A stretch of DNA of 64,000 bases, taken from contig NZ_CP044543.1 in the NCBI RefSeq assembly GCF_008932115.1, forward strand, positions 4,346,501 through 4,410,500, given 5' to 3'. The translations under genes were made by a program, and so were the position numbers. Origin of the DNA: Bradyrhizobium betae. Its GTDB lineage: Bacteria > Pseudomonadota > Alphaproteobacteria > Rhizobiales > Xanthobacteraceae. The notes beneath the pieces are model-generated. The model worked only from the letters and a program-made list of their open reading frames with translations. It had not been told where the DNA came from and did no database searches. Below, piece after piece: positions 1 through 7,332 of this stretch. Within the stretch, counting starts at the first letter, position 1. Each line of letters opens with the position of its first letter.

Positions 1-164
1 ACTGGATGATCGAGGTGACCTCGCGCGCAGAGGCAATCGCCTGGGCCAAGGAATGCCCGGCCGCCGCCAACGAGCTGATCGAGATCCGCCAGGTGCAGGA
101 GATGGCCGACTTTTCGCCGGAGGTGCAGGCCGCCGCTGTCGGTTTCGCCGACCTGAAGAAGTAG
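1..164 (+). CDS. YciI-family (DGPF-type) protein, C-terminal fragment
   Basis: The window opens inside this gene. The reading frame that starts at base 3 gives about 53 residues (WMIEVTSREEAIAWAKECP...) before a TAG at 162-164. The pattern of a short strand followed by SREEAIxWAxxCP and then IEIRQVxE is typical of the C-terminal half of YCII-related proteins, which are small dimeric alpha/beta-barrel proteins often linked to ECF sigma factors. No function can be given. The next gene also belongs to the YciI-like group, so the two may form a pair. The N-terminus lies outside the window. Confidence 0.7.
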   Translation, partial: WMIEVTSRAEAIAWAKECPAAANELIEIRQVQEMADFSPEVQAAAVGFADLKK

Positions 165-224
165 CCAAAGCGGCCGCATAGGCATGCGCGGCTGTCGTCA
201 ATCATCAATCAAGGGAGAAAACCG

Positions 225-590
225 ATGAGCACCGAACACAAATTCCTCGCCGTTTATCTCGGCAGCATGACCGGCCTGAAAATGGCCGCCTGGCAGGCAC
301 TGCCCGAGGCCGAACGCAAGGCTAGGGAGCAGGAGGGCCTGGCTGCCTGGCACGGCTGGGTCGAAAAGCACAAGGCCGCCATCGTCGAGCTGGGCGGCCC
401 GCTCGGCAAGACCCGGAAGATCGACGCCGGCGGCGTGACCGAAATCAGCAATGCGCTGACCGGGTTTACGGTGGTGCGCGCGGCCTCGCAGGAAGCCGCC
501 GCGGAGCTGTTCAAGAACCATCCGCACTTTGCGATCTTCCCGGGCGAGTCGATCGAAGTCATGCCGGTGTTGCCGATCCCGGGCCGGTAG
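225..590 (+). CDS. YCII-related domain protein
   Basis: The product is 121 residues. A good ribosome binding site (AGGGAGAA) lies just upstream of the ATG. The pattern FLAVYLGSMTG near the start and GFTVVRAASQEAAAELFKNHPHF in the second half fits the ferredoxin-like fold of YCII-related and DGPF proteins: a strand, a helix holding conserved His/Trp residues, and a final strand with IEVMPVLPIPG. It follows another YciI-like gene by 60 bp, so the two could be co-transcribed. The biochemical role is unknown. A dispersed palindromic repeat follows the stop codon directly. Confidence 0.75.
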   Translation: MSTEHKFLAVYLGSMTGLKMAAWQALPEAERKAREQEGLAAWHGWVEKHKAAIVELGGPLGKTRKIDAGGVTEISNALTGFTVVRAASQEAAAELFKNHPHFAIFPGESIEVMPVLPIPGR

Positions 591-599
591 CCTTCTACG

Positions 600-678
600 G
601 TCATTCCGGGGCGGTCCGCAGGACCGAACCCGGAATCTCGATATTCCGGGTTCGACCTGCGCGTCGCCCCGGAATGAC
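600..678. repeat. Dispersed intergenic palindromic repeat, copy 1
   Basis: This is a double inverted repeat. The outer arms are GTCATTCCGGGGCG (600-613) and CGCCCCGGAATGAC (665-678), both perfect. The inner arms are CGAACCCGGAAT (625-636) and ATTCCGGGTTCG (643-654). A second copy with the same layout sits at 31362-31440. Repeats of this form are common between genes in Bradyrhizobium and relatives. It may fold as a bulky hairpin behind the YCII-related gene. It has no U-run of a classical terminator. Confidence 0.85.
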
Positions 679-710
679 GAGTGAGGGCTAGTGACCTTCA
701 CCCCCGGCTC

Positions 711-729
711 ATGTAAAGGTCGTTCACAT
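711..729. promoter_or_regulatory. Candidate TetR operator overlapping the regulator's start codon
   Basis: ATGTAAA (711-717) and TTCACAT (723-729) form an inverted repeat with six of seven positions matching. The second half overlaps the ATG of the TetR gene (728-730). The left half is identical to the start of the perfect palindrome in front of the DUF2852 gene (1536-1554). A site covering its own start codon suggests autorepression. This is inferred from sequence only. Confidence 0.5.
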
Positions 730-1468
730 GAGCTGGCGCAAGGACCAGGGCCGCGCCGAGCGCGGCTATCACCACGGCAATCTGAAGGAAGCCCTGTTGC
801 AGGCCGCCCTCGGGCTGATCGCCGAGAAGGGCGCGGCCGGGTTCACGTTCGCCGATGCTGCGCGCATGGCCGGCGTCAGCGCGGCGGCGCCCTACCGGCA
901 TTTCCGCGACCGTGAGGAGTTGCTGTCCTCGATCGCGCAGCGCGGTTTCGAGCAGTTCGAAGCGCGGCTGACCGCGGCCTGGGACGACGGCCGGCCCGAC
1001 ACCGTCACCGCGTTCGAGCGCGTCGGCCGAGCCTATCTGGCCTTCGCCCGCGAGGAGCCGGCCTTCTACAATGCGATGTTCGAGTCGGGCCTGCCGGTCG
1101 ATGCCAATCCGGCGCTGCAGGCCGCAAGCGAGCGCGCTTTCAACATCATCCGCGCCGCCGCCGAGCGCCTCGCGGCGCTGGCGCCGCCCGGCATGCCGCG
1201 GCCGCCGGCCATGATGATGGCGCTGCACATCTGGTCGATGGCGCATGGCGTGGCCTCCCTGTTCTCGCGCGGGGACGCCGCGCGGCGGAAGCTGCCGATG
1301 TCCCCGGATGAGCTGTTGGAGGCGGAGGTGCTGATCTATCTGCGCGGCCTCGGCTTCCCGACCGACCGCCGTCCGGCTGCGAAAAGCGCCGAGCCGCCGC
1401 CGGTGCCACCGGAGGCATCCTCCGGTTCTGGCGTGCCGCCCGGCGGTCCCTGGGGCAAGCCGAAATAA
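728..1468 (+). CDS. TetR-family regulator with WHG-type C-terminal domain
   Basis: The 246-residue product starts with a basic stretch (RGYHHGNLKEALLQAAL), followed by a TetR helix-turn-helix at about residues 20-60 (FTFADAARMAGVSAAAPYRHFRDREELL). The ligand-binding part contains the pattern seen in TetR proteins with a WHG domain (ALHIWSMAHGVASL, around 170). The last 35 residues are Pro/Gly-rich and probably disordered. No strong ribosome binding site is visible, perhaps because an operator-like repeat fills that position. The downstream DUF2852 gene carries a related palindrome and is the most likely target. The inducing ligand is unknown. Confidence 0.88.
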   Translation: MSWRKDQGRAERGYHHGNLKEALLQAALGLIAEKGAAGFTFADAARMAGVSAAAPYRHFRDREELLSSIAQRGFEQFEARLTAAWDDGRPDTVTAFERVGRAYLAFAREEPAFYNAMFESGLPVDANPALQAASERAFNIIRAAAERLAALAPPGMPRPPAMMMALHIWSMAHGVASLFSRGDAARRKLPMSPDELLEAEVLIYLRGLGFPTDRRPAAKSAEPPPVPPEASSGSGVPPGGPWGKPK

Positions 1469-1508
1469 AATTGCGCAAATAATTCGACCGCACCGTCAGG
1501 CGGCCAGC

Positions 1509-1554
1509 TTGACAAAATGACGGGATGGTCTAGCTATGTAAATGTTATTTACAT
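1509..1554 (+). promoter_or_regulatory. Promoter with a perfect palindromic operator
   Basis: TTGACA at 1509-1514 is a good -35 box. About 16-20 bp downstream lies the perfect inverted repeat ATGTAAAT-GTT-ATTTACAT (1536-1554), which overlaps the likely -10 area (TAGCTATGTAAAT). A repressor bound there would block RNA polymerase. A weaker version of the same palindrome covers the start of the TetR gene just upstream, so that protein is the obvious candidate repressor. Confidence 0.6.
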
Positions 1555-1576
1555 TCACAACGGCGCTGGTGCCGTG

Positions 1577-2074
1577 ATGGAGATGGAGATGGCCTACACC
1601 GCTGATGTCAATCGATGGCGCGGTACTTCGGAACAACACTACGAGCGGCCCCGCATGCTCGAGACGCCTTGGCATCCCGGCTGGATCGCCGTGACCATCC
1701 TCGGCTTCATCCTCTGGTGGCCGATCGGACTTGCCCTTCTCTTTTTCACACTCGGGAGCAGAAGAATGTCGTGCTGGAGCAATCAGGACCGCTGGCAGAA
1801 CAAGATGGAGCGGATGCAGTACAAGATGGACCGCATGCGCGGCCGCATGGAGCGCCGTGGTTTCGGCTTCGGCTTCGGGCCGCCCTCGAGCGGCAACCGC
1901 GCCTTCGACGAATACCGCACTGAAACGCTGCAGCGGCTCGAGGAGGAGCAGGTCGAGTTCAAGAACTTCCTCGACCGTCTGCGTCACGCCAAGGACAAGG
2001 AAGAGTTCGACCAGTTCATGGCCCAGCACAAGACGCGTCCGACTCCGCCGCCGACCGACCAGCCGCAAGGCTGA
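1577..2074 (+). CDS. DUF2852 small membrane protein
   Basis: The product is 165 residues from the ATG at 1577 (MEMEMAYTADVNRW). Longer in-frame starts would run back through the operator at 1536-1554, so they are unlikely; the ATGs at 1583 and 1589 are also possible. One hydrophobic segment (WIAVTILGFILWWPIGLALLFFTLG, about residues 37-60) is followed by a Met/Arg-rich coiled region (RMQYKMDRMRGRMERRGFGFGFG) and a helical C-terminal half (FDEYRTETLQRLEEEQVEFKNFLDRLRHAKDKEEFDQFM). This order is that of DUF2852 proteins of Rhizobiales, whose role is unknown. The gene is probably controlled by the preceding TetR regulator through a shared palindrome. Confidence 0.82.
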   Translation: MEMEMAYTADVNRWRGTSEQHYERPRMLETPWHPGWIAVTILGFILWWPIGLALLFFTLGSRRMSCWSNQDRWQNKMERMQYKMDRMRGRMERRGFGFGFGPPSSGNRAFDEYRTETLQRLEEEQVEFKNFLDRLRHAKDKEEFDQFMAQHKTRPTPPPTDQPQG

Positions 2075-2260
2075 TCCGGACGCCGACCCTCTCAAAGCCT
2101 TCAGGCGCATGCCCCCAAAGTCCTGATGGCCCCGAGCCGCCCGCCTGCGCAACCCGCAGGTGGGCGGTTTGGTTTTGGAGGACATGAGAACCATCTGCCG
2201 ACGATCCGACACCAAGACTTGCGGCGTTCGCCGCGCCCCTGATGTTGGACGACGTGGATC

Positions 2261-2428
2261 ATGGATCTCTGGACCCGCCTGCTGCTAGTCGTGACCGCGG
2301 TCGCGGTGCTGGGCTATATCAGCCTGGTCTATGGCAGCTGTGCGTTCGATCCCGACTGCCATTTTCGCCTTTGTGCCGGCGGACATTCGCTGTGCGGCGT
2401 CGATCATACGCATGTGCCGAGCCGATAG
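2261..2428 (+). CDS. Small Cys-rich exported or anchored peptide (55 aa)
   Basis: ATG at 2261 and TAG at 2426-2428 enclose 55 codons. The N-terminal part is a hydrophobic helix (LLLVVTAVAVLGYISLVYG, about residues 7-25). It is followed by a short tail with four cysteines (SCAFDPDCHF..LCAGGHSLCGV) and two His residues (DHTH). A start-adjacent signal or anchor plus a Cys/His-rich tail argues for a real secreted or membrane-bound mini-protein that may bind metal or form disulfides. The ribosome binding site is weak. No family was recognised. Confidence 0.55.
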   Translation: MDLWTRLLLVVTAVAVLGYISLVYGSCAFDPDCHFRLCAGGHSLCGVDHTHVPSR

Positions 2429-2484
2429 AAGCCGATCCGCGCAGGTGAGAACCGTTCTGCCAGCGCCTGCCGCGCTCGCCTCCG

Positions 2485-3648
2485 TCAGCTCGCCGTGGCG
2501 AGCTGCGCGCGGACCGATGCCAGGAAATATTCGTAGGCGTGGTCGACGATCTCGTTGAGCGATCGCGTTCGCGCGAACATCGCCCTGGCCTCGGCGAGAA
2601 ACTCCTCGCGGGTCGGAATCTTCGGAAGATGCAGATGTGTCAGCGCATCGACGCCTTCATGGGCGCGATTGAGGATGTCGTGCAGCGTCGGCAACTGCAT
2701 CTGGGCGAGGTCGGCCCGGCGCCGTGCCGACGAAATCGCGTGCGCGAGAGTCTGCGCATCGAACCGCGCGGCAAGATCGCGCGCCGCCCGGTTGATGACG
2801 CGCGCGCCGAGCGGCTGCTCGTTGCGCAGCACCGCCTCGGGCGGCGCCTTCATGTTCCAGACGATGCCGCACCAGGACAGGACCGTCAGGATGTAATAGG
2901 TCACGTCGATTTCCCACCAGCGGAAGCCTTGCCGCACGCTGCTCTGGTAGGCGTGGTGATTGTTGTGCCAGCCCTCACCCAGGGTGAACAACGCCAGCAG
3001 CCAGTTGTTGCGGGAATCGTCGCCCGTCACGTACCGCTTGCGTCCATGCACATGAGCGAGCGAATTGATGCAGAAGGTCGCGTGATAGACCAGCACCGTG
3101 CTCCACAGGAAGCCGACGACCAGGCCAGACCACCCCGCGATGAGGAAGCAGAGCGCCGCAAGCAAAAAGGCGGGCAGCAGCTCCAGCCGATGCAACCACA
3201 TCAGCTCCGGATAGACAGCGAGATCGCCGACTTTCACGAGGTCGGTCGCGTCGTGCTCCCGGTAGAAAATCCAGCCGACATGGCTGTACAGGAAGCCGCG
3301 CTGACGTGGCGAATGCACGTCCAGTTCGGTATCGGAATGCAGATGATGGTGCCGATGCTTGGCCGCCCACCACAACACGCTCTTCTGCGCGGTGCTCTGC
3401 GCGAGGCAGGCCAGGATGAACTGAAACACCCGGCCCGTCGCATAAGCCTTGTGCGAGAAATAGCGGTGGTAACCTGCTCCGATTGCGAACATGCGCACGA
3501 CATACAGCGAACCGCAGATCGCGACGGCCTGCCAGGTGACGCCTGACCAGATGGCTGCAAAGCAGCCGAGATGGACCAGCACGAACGGTATTGCGGAGGG
3601 GTACATGACGTCGTCGTGCTGGTCGTCGGCGGGCGCGTTGGGCAACAT
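2485..3648 (-). CDS. Fatty acid (acyl-CoA type) desaturase
   Basis: The 387-residue product begins at MLPNAPADDQ (start at 3648). It has the three histidine boxes of membrane di-iron desaturases: HRYFSH (about residue 60), HRHHH (about 95) and HNNHH (about 225). Four or more transmembrane segments lie between them. This is the delta-9 type that introduces a double bond into saturated acyl chains in the inner membrane. The C-terminal 130 residues are soluble and helical, longer than in minimal members. The frame stays open upstream to 3843, but that part encodes Pro/Arg-rich sequence and overlaps a terminator-like hairpin, so I prefer 3648. It diverges from the CysE-like gene. Confidence 0.88.
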   Translation of the reverse strand: MLPNAPADDQHDDVMYPSAIPFVLVHLGCFAAIWSGVTWQAVAICGSLYVVRMFAIGAGYHRYFSHKAYATGRVFQFILACLAQSTAQKSVLWWAAKHRHHHLHSDTELDVHSPRQRGFLYSHVGWIFYREHDATDLVKVGDLAVYPELMWLHRLELLPAFLLAALCFLIAGWSGLVVGFLWSTVLVYHATFCINSLAHVHGRKRYVTGDDSRNNWLLALFTLGEGWHNNHHAYQSSVRQGFRWWEIDVTYYILTVLSWCGIVWNMKAPPEAVLRNEQPLGARVINRAARDLAARFDAQTLAHAISSARRRADLAQMQLPTLHDILNRAHEGVDALTHLHLPKIPTREEFLAEARAMFARTRSLNEIVDHAYEYFLASVRAQLATAS

Positions 3649-3717
3649 GTCTTGGCGTGACCTTGGGTGAGGGGTATCCGGGATTCGTTGCGGCGGCGCC
3701 GAAGGCCGCCGGGTACG

Positions 3718-3747
3718 AAAAACCCGCGGATGGCGGACCACCGCGGG
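3718..3747 (-). terminator. Terminator-like hairpin in the desaturase 5' leader
   Basis: Read on the minus strand, CCCGCGG (3747-3741) and CCGCGGG (3729-3723) form a 7-bp GC stem followed at once by five T (3722-3718). A second inverted repeat, GGGATG/CATCCC, lies just before it (3780-3758). Since only the divergent cysE-like gene lies further upstream, the hairpin sits in the leader of the desaturase mRNA, about 70 nt before the start codon. It may attenuate transcription, or end a small leader RNA. Confidence 0.45.
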
Positions 3748-3963
3748 GGACTCGAACGGGATGCTTTGCCTGAACATCCCCGGCCGGAGCAGAGTCGGCC
3801 TGAACTTCGCCGGACTATATGGTTGTGGAAGCCTGGCATGCAAGCTCGTAGCCTCACGGGGAGCTGCGGCAAGTTGCTCGGGAGACCATGCGCACAGCCG
3901 GTCCGGCGTGGCGCACGGGCGGCACGCCGCCTATAGTCAACACGCGAGAAGAAAGAGGCGGCG

Positions 3964-4731
3964 ATGATGGCGGCTGCGACCTCGGCGAACGACAGTCTCT
4001 GGCAGCAGATACGCGGCGAGGCGCAACGTGCGATGGTCGCCGACCCTGTCTTTGGCAAATCGCTTGCCGATACAGTCCTCGTCCATGACGATTTTGCTGC
4101 CGCCCTGGCCGATCTGATCGGGCGCAGACTTGGCGGCTCCGCAGCGGATCGAGCGCGCTTCACGGCCTTTGCCCTCGACGCCTTCAGTGACTCGCCGGAC
4201 CTGATCGAGACAGCCGGCCGCGACTTGCTGGCGATCGCGATCCACGATCCCGCCATCGCCGAGCTGTTGCCGCCACTGCTGCATTTCAAGGGTTATGTCG
4301 CGCTGCAGGCCTGGCGCGTCTCGAACTGGCTCTGGCATCGCGGCCATGTCGATGCCGCGCTGTTGTTTCAGAACGAGTCGTCCAACCTGCTGCAGGTCAG
4401 CATTCATCCCGCCGCCGGTATCGGCGCGTCGGTCTATCTCGACCACGCCACGGGTATCGTGATCGGCGCGAATGTGGTCATCGGCGAGGGGACCACCATC
4501 CTCCAGAATGTCAGCATCGGCCGCAGCAGCGAACTGCCGGCGCGCCCGCCCCGCATCGGCAGCAGCGTCTATATCGGCGCGGGTGCGGCGATTCTCGGCG
4601 ATATCAGCATCGGCGATTTCGCCAAGGTCGGTGCCGGCACGGTCGTGACCTCAGACGTGCCGGCCGGCTGCACGGCGGTCGGCAATCCCGCGCGGCTGAC
4701 CAATTGCCCCGAGCCCGCCCCGGCGGCCTGA
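3964..4731 (+). CDS. CysE-like serine acetyltransferase homologue, atypical active site
   Basis: The product is 255 residues and has the layout of serine O-acetyltransferase: a helical N-terminal domain (about 10-140), then left-handed beta-helix hexapeptide repeats (about 145-245, e.g. IGASVYLDHATGIVIGANVVIG). CysE makes O-acetylserine for cysteine synthesis. LDHATG, which holds the catalytic His, is kept at 159-164. However, the VDIHPA motif of E. coli CysE reads VSIHPA here (Ser146 in place of the catalytic Asp), the GGTGK segment is altered to IGRSSE, and DRHPK becomes ARPPR. The protein may be a divergent SAT or acetylate another substrate. The purine-rich sequence GAAGAAAGAGG precedes the start. 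Confidence 0.8.
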   Translation: MMAAATSANDSLWQQIRGEAQRAMVADPVFGKSLADTVLVHDDFAAALADLIGRRLGGSAADRARFTAFALDAFSDSPDLIETAGRDLLAIAIHDPAIAELLPPLLHFKGYVALQAWRVSNWLWHRGHVDAALLFQNESSNLLQVSIHPAAGIGASVYLDHATGIVIGANVVIGEGTTILQNVSIGRSSELPARPPRIGSSVYIGAGAAILGDISIGDFAKVGAGTVVTSDVPAGCTAVGNPARLTNCPEPAPAA

Positions 4732-5033
4732 CCCAACCGCCCGCGCTGCCTACCTTTCCGCCAGCCAAATTCGCCTGCGGTAACCCCGCATTAACCATCG
4801 CCGGGCTCTGGTATTTGCGGACAATCGCGCCCAAAGCTGCGGTCAAGGCCCATAGTTTTGACATCTTGGCAGGGAATGCAGACGGCCGGCTTTGGACGAG
4901 CCCCTGCACTCCAGAAAAACAAGGCTTTGAGCGGGCTTGCCGGCCGCGCCGGTACTTAGCGCGGCTGTTGGGAAACCGGCGGCATTCGCTGCTACGGAAC
5001 ATCGGTAACGATCGCCTTGAGAGGATACTGCTT
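4732..5033. other. Intergenic region before tolQ
   Basis: This 302-bp stretch has no convincing gene. The tolQ frame is open through most of it, but the encoded peptide is low-quality and lacks the TolQ pattern. It should hold the tolQ promoter. I found no clear hairpin or repeat. Confidence 0.5.
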
Positions 5034-5750
5034 ATGAACCCGGCCGAAATGGCTCAGTCCGCCCTTCCGGTTGCCGCCTCCGCGGACGTGTCGCTGATCG
5101 CGCTGTTCTGGCAGGCTCACTGGATCGTGAAAGGGGTCATGCTGGGGCTTCTCGGCTGCTCGGTCTGGGTCTGGGCAATCGCCATCGACAAGATCTTCCT
5201 GTTTGCCCGCACCCGCCGCTCGATGGACCGTTTCGAGCAGGCCTTCTGGTCGGGCGAGTCGATCGAGGAGCTCTATCGCACCCTCTCGGCCAAGCCGACG
5301 CATTCGATGGCGGCCTGCTTCGTCGCGGCGATGCGCGAGTGGAAGCGCTCGTTTGAGAACCAGGCGCGCTCGGTCGCCGGCCTTCAGATGCGCATCGACA
5401 AGGTGATGAACGTTTCGATCGCCCGCGAGGTCGAGCGGCTGGAGCGCCGCCTGCTGGTGCTGGCGACGGTCGGCTCCGCCGGCCCCTTCGTCGGCCTGTT
5501 CGGTACGGTCTGGGGCATCATGTCGAGCTTCCAGTCGATCGCGGCGTCGAAAAATACCTCTTTGGCGGTGGTGGCTCCCGGCATCGCGGAGGCGCTGTTT
5601 GCAACCGCCGTCGGCCTTATCGCCGCCATTCCTGCCACTATCTTCTACAATAAGTTCACATCCGAGGTGAACCGGCAGGCCCAGCGGCTCGAAGGGTTCG
5701 CCGACGAATTTTCAGCCATTCTGTCGCGTCAGATCGACGAGCGGGGTTGA
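5034..5750 (+). CDS. tolQ: TolQ, proton channel subunit of the Tol-Pal system
   Basis: The product is 238 residues from MNPAEMAQSALP, with GAGAGGA upstream as ribosome binding site. There are three transmembrane segments: about residues 20-45 (HWIVKGVMLGLLGCSVWVWAIAI), 135-160 (VLATVGSAGPFVGLFGTVWGIM) and 170-195 (VVAPGIAEALFATAVGLIAAIPATIFYN). The last two carry the conserved MotA/TolQ/ExbB signature GPFVGLFGTVWGIM and GIAEAL. With TolR it uses the proton gradient to energise TolA during cell division and outer-membrane constriction. It is the first gene of a tolQ-tolR-tolA-tolB run. A mosaic repeat separates it from tolR. Confidence 0.95.
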   Translation: MNPAEMAQSALPVAASADVSLIALFWQAHWIVKGVMLGLLGCSVWVWAIAIDKIFLFARTRRSMDRFEQAFWSGESIEELYRTLSAKPTHSMAACFVAAMREWKRSFENQARSVAGLQMRIDKVMNVSIAREVERLERRLLVLATVGSAGPFVGLFGTVWGIMSSFQSIAASKNTSLAVVAPGIAEALFATAVGLIAAIPATIFYNKFTSEVNRQAQRLEGFADEFSAILSRQIDERG

Positions 5751-5765
5751 CGGACGGCATGTATG

Positions 5766-5867
5766 GAGCGTTTTCAAGCGAAGTGGATACCGGTTCGCGT
5801 GAAGAAAGCGCGTCAAGACAAGAGTCTAGAGCCCCGTTCCGATTTCATCGGAACGGAATTGGCTCTA
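5766..5867. repeat. Mosaic intergenic repeat including a 37-bp TA-bounded palindrome
   Basis: The tolQ-tolR spacer is filled with repeat-like sequence. Its right part, 5829-5865, is a 37-bp imperfect palindrome that begins GAGCCCCGTTCCGAT and ends GGAACGGAATTGGCTC, with TA on both sides (5827-5828 and 5866-5867). In reverse complement, 31 of 37 positions match the element at 61135-61171. The left part (GGAGCGTTTTCAAGCGAAG... GCGTGAAGAAAGCGCG) resembles another repeat I know from rhizobial intergenic regions. Its position inside an operon means tolR is probably still read through. Confidence 0.75.
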
Positions 5868-5895
5868 CTGTGAAGGGCAATTTGGGCACGCGATC

Positions 5896-6345
5896 ATGGC
5901 GATGAACGTTGCGAGTTCGTCCGGAGGCGGCGGGCGCCGTGGCCGGCGCAAGCCGGTCGTGGCCGAGATCAACGTCACGCCGATGGTCGACGTGATGCTG
6001 GTGCTGCTCATCATCTTCATGGTGTCGGCGCCGATGTTGACGGTCGGCGTGCCGCTCGACCTGCCGCAGACCCAGGCCAAGAGCCTCGAAAACAACGACC
6101 AGAAGCCGATCCAGATGTCGGTCGACATCAAGGGCAAGGTGTTCATCAACGATTCCGAGATCGCGATCAGCGAGCTGATCCCCAAGCTCAAGGCGATCAC
6201 GGAGGCGCGCGGCGGGCTCGAGGAGCGCATCTATCTGCGCGCCGACAAGAAGGCGGATTACGGAACGGTAGCCAAGGTCATGGGCCTGTTGTCCGGCGCG
6301 GGCTTCAAGAAGCTGGCGCTCGTCACCGAGGCGGATCAGGGGTAA
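5896..6345 (+). CDS. tolR: TolR, ExbD/TolR-family protein of the Tol-Pal system
   Basis: The product is 149 residues. After a short basic, Gly-rich cytoplasmic tail comes one transmembrane helix (INVTPMVDVMLVLLIIFMVSAPML, about residues 25-48) that contains the conserved Asp needed for proton use. A periplasmic domain of about 95 residues follows, with the typical IYLRADKKADYGTVAKVMGLLSGAGFKKLALVTE ending. The length is usual for the family. It acts with TolQ as the inner-membrane motor. The stop is 5 bp before the GTG of tolA. Confidence 0.95.
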   Translation: MAMNVASSSGGGGRRGRRKPVVAEINVTPMVDVMLVLLIIFMVSAPMLTVGVPLDLPQTQAKSLENNDQKPIQMSVDIKGKVFINDSEIAISELIPKLKAITEARGGLEERIYLRADKKADYGTVAKVMGLLSGAGFKKLALVTEADQG

Positions 6346-6349
6346 ACCG

Positions 6350-7309
6350 GTGAAGGTGAACGTCGACAAGACACTCGTTGCGTCGATTGCCCTCCACGTC
6401 CTCGTGCTTGGATGGGGATTGTTCACCTTTAGCAGCAAGGCCTACGTGCCGGCCGAAGAGTCGCTCCCGGTCGACATCATCTCCTCCGACCAGCTCGCCA
6501 AGATGATGTCGGGGCAGAAGACCGGCAAGAAGGAAGAGCCGAAGCCCAAGGTCGAGAAGATCGCCGAGGCCAAGCCCGAAGAGGACGCCGTCGGCAAGGT
6601 CACCGAGAAGAAAGAGCTGATCAAGACCAACTCGACGCCCGAGCCGCCGCCGAAACCCGTCGAGAAGCCGGTCGAGAAGAAGCCCGAGCCGCCGAAGCCT
6701 GTTGCCGAGGCGAAGCCGAAGGAAGAGCCGAAGCCGCCGGAAAAGAAGCCTGATCCGGCCAAGGAAGATCCGATCGCCGAGCTGCAGAAGAAGCTCGACA
6801 CCAAGAAGCCGCCGCCCAAGCCCGTGGAGCAGAAGGTCGCGGCGGTGCAGCCGCAGCAGCAGCCCAAGCCTAAGGAGCGCAGCTTCGATCCCGCGCAGAT
6901 CCAGCGCGACCTCGACAAGCGCGCTGCGACCCGGCACGAGCTCTCCGGCTCGGCGCTGAATGCCTCGGCTGCGCTGGGAACGACGAGCGGGACGGCCGCC
7001 AATAACGTCGCGACGTGGCGGGGCGCGTTCACGAGCGCGGTCCGGCGCTGCTTCACACCCACTTACAACGGGCAGGACGCCGATCAGTACGAGGCTGACA
7101 TCGACATTCCGATGCAGATCGACGGCTCGCTTGCATCCGAGCCGATCATCGTCGCGGTGCGAGGCCCATCGAGGTCGATTGCCCAGGCCGTGGCCGAGAG
7201 CGCCAAGCGCGCCATCGTGCAATGTCAGGTCTATTCGTTCATGCCCAGGCAGCAATACGAAGGCTGGAAGAAGATCGAAATGACCTTCGGCCTGAAAGAC
7301 ATGTTGTGA
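6350..7309 (+). CDS. tolA: TolA, envelope-spanning protein
   Basis: The product is 319 residues and starts at GTG 6350. One N-terminal transmembrane helix ([20 protein letters not shown]) anchors it. Residues about 60-200 are rich in Lys, Glu and Pro ([21 protein letters not shown]) and form the extended part that crosses the periplasm. The C-terminal 100 residues ([19 protein letters not shown]...[19 protein letters not shown]) form the globular TonB/TolA-like domain that contacts TolB and Pal. Homology in the middle region is compositional only. Its stop overlaps the region just before tolB. Confidence 0.9.
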   Translation: MKVNVDKTLVASIALHVLVLGWGLFTFSSKAYVPAEESLPVDIISSDQLAKMMSGQKTGKKEEPKPKVEKIAEAKPEEDAVGKVTEKKELIKTNSTPEPPPKPVEKPVEKKPEPPKPVAEAKPKEEPKPPEKKPDPAKEDPIAELQKKLDTKKPPPKPVEQKVAAVQPQQQPKPKERSFDPAQIQRDLDKRAATRHELSGSALNASAALGTTSGTAANNVATWRGAFTSAVRRCFTPTYNGQDADQYEADIDIPMQIDGSLASEPIIVAVRGPSRSIAQAVAESAKRAIVQCQVYSFMPRQQYEGWKKIEMTFGLKDML

Positions 7310-7332
7310 CATCCGAACAAAAGAAATTTGCG

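Noticed and set aside
3649..3843. N-terminal extension of the desaturase to 452 residues
   Set aside because: The extra 65 residues are Pro/Arg-rich with no family match, and the DNA holds a terminator-like hairpin. The ATG at 3648 fits desaturase length better.
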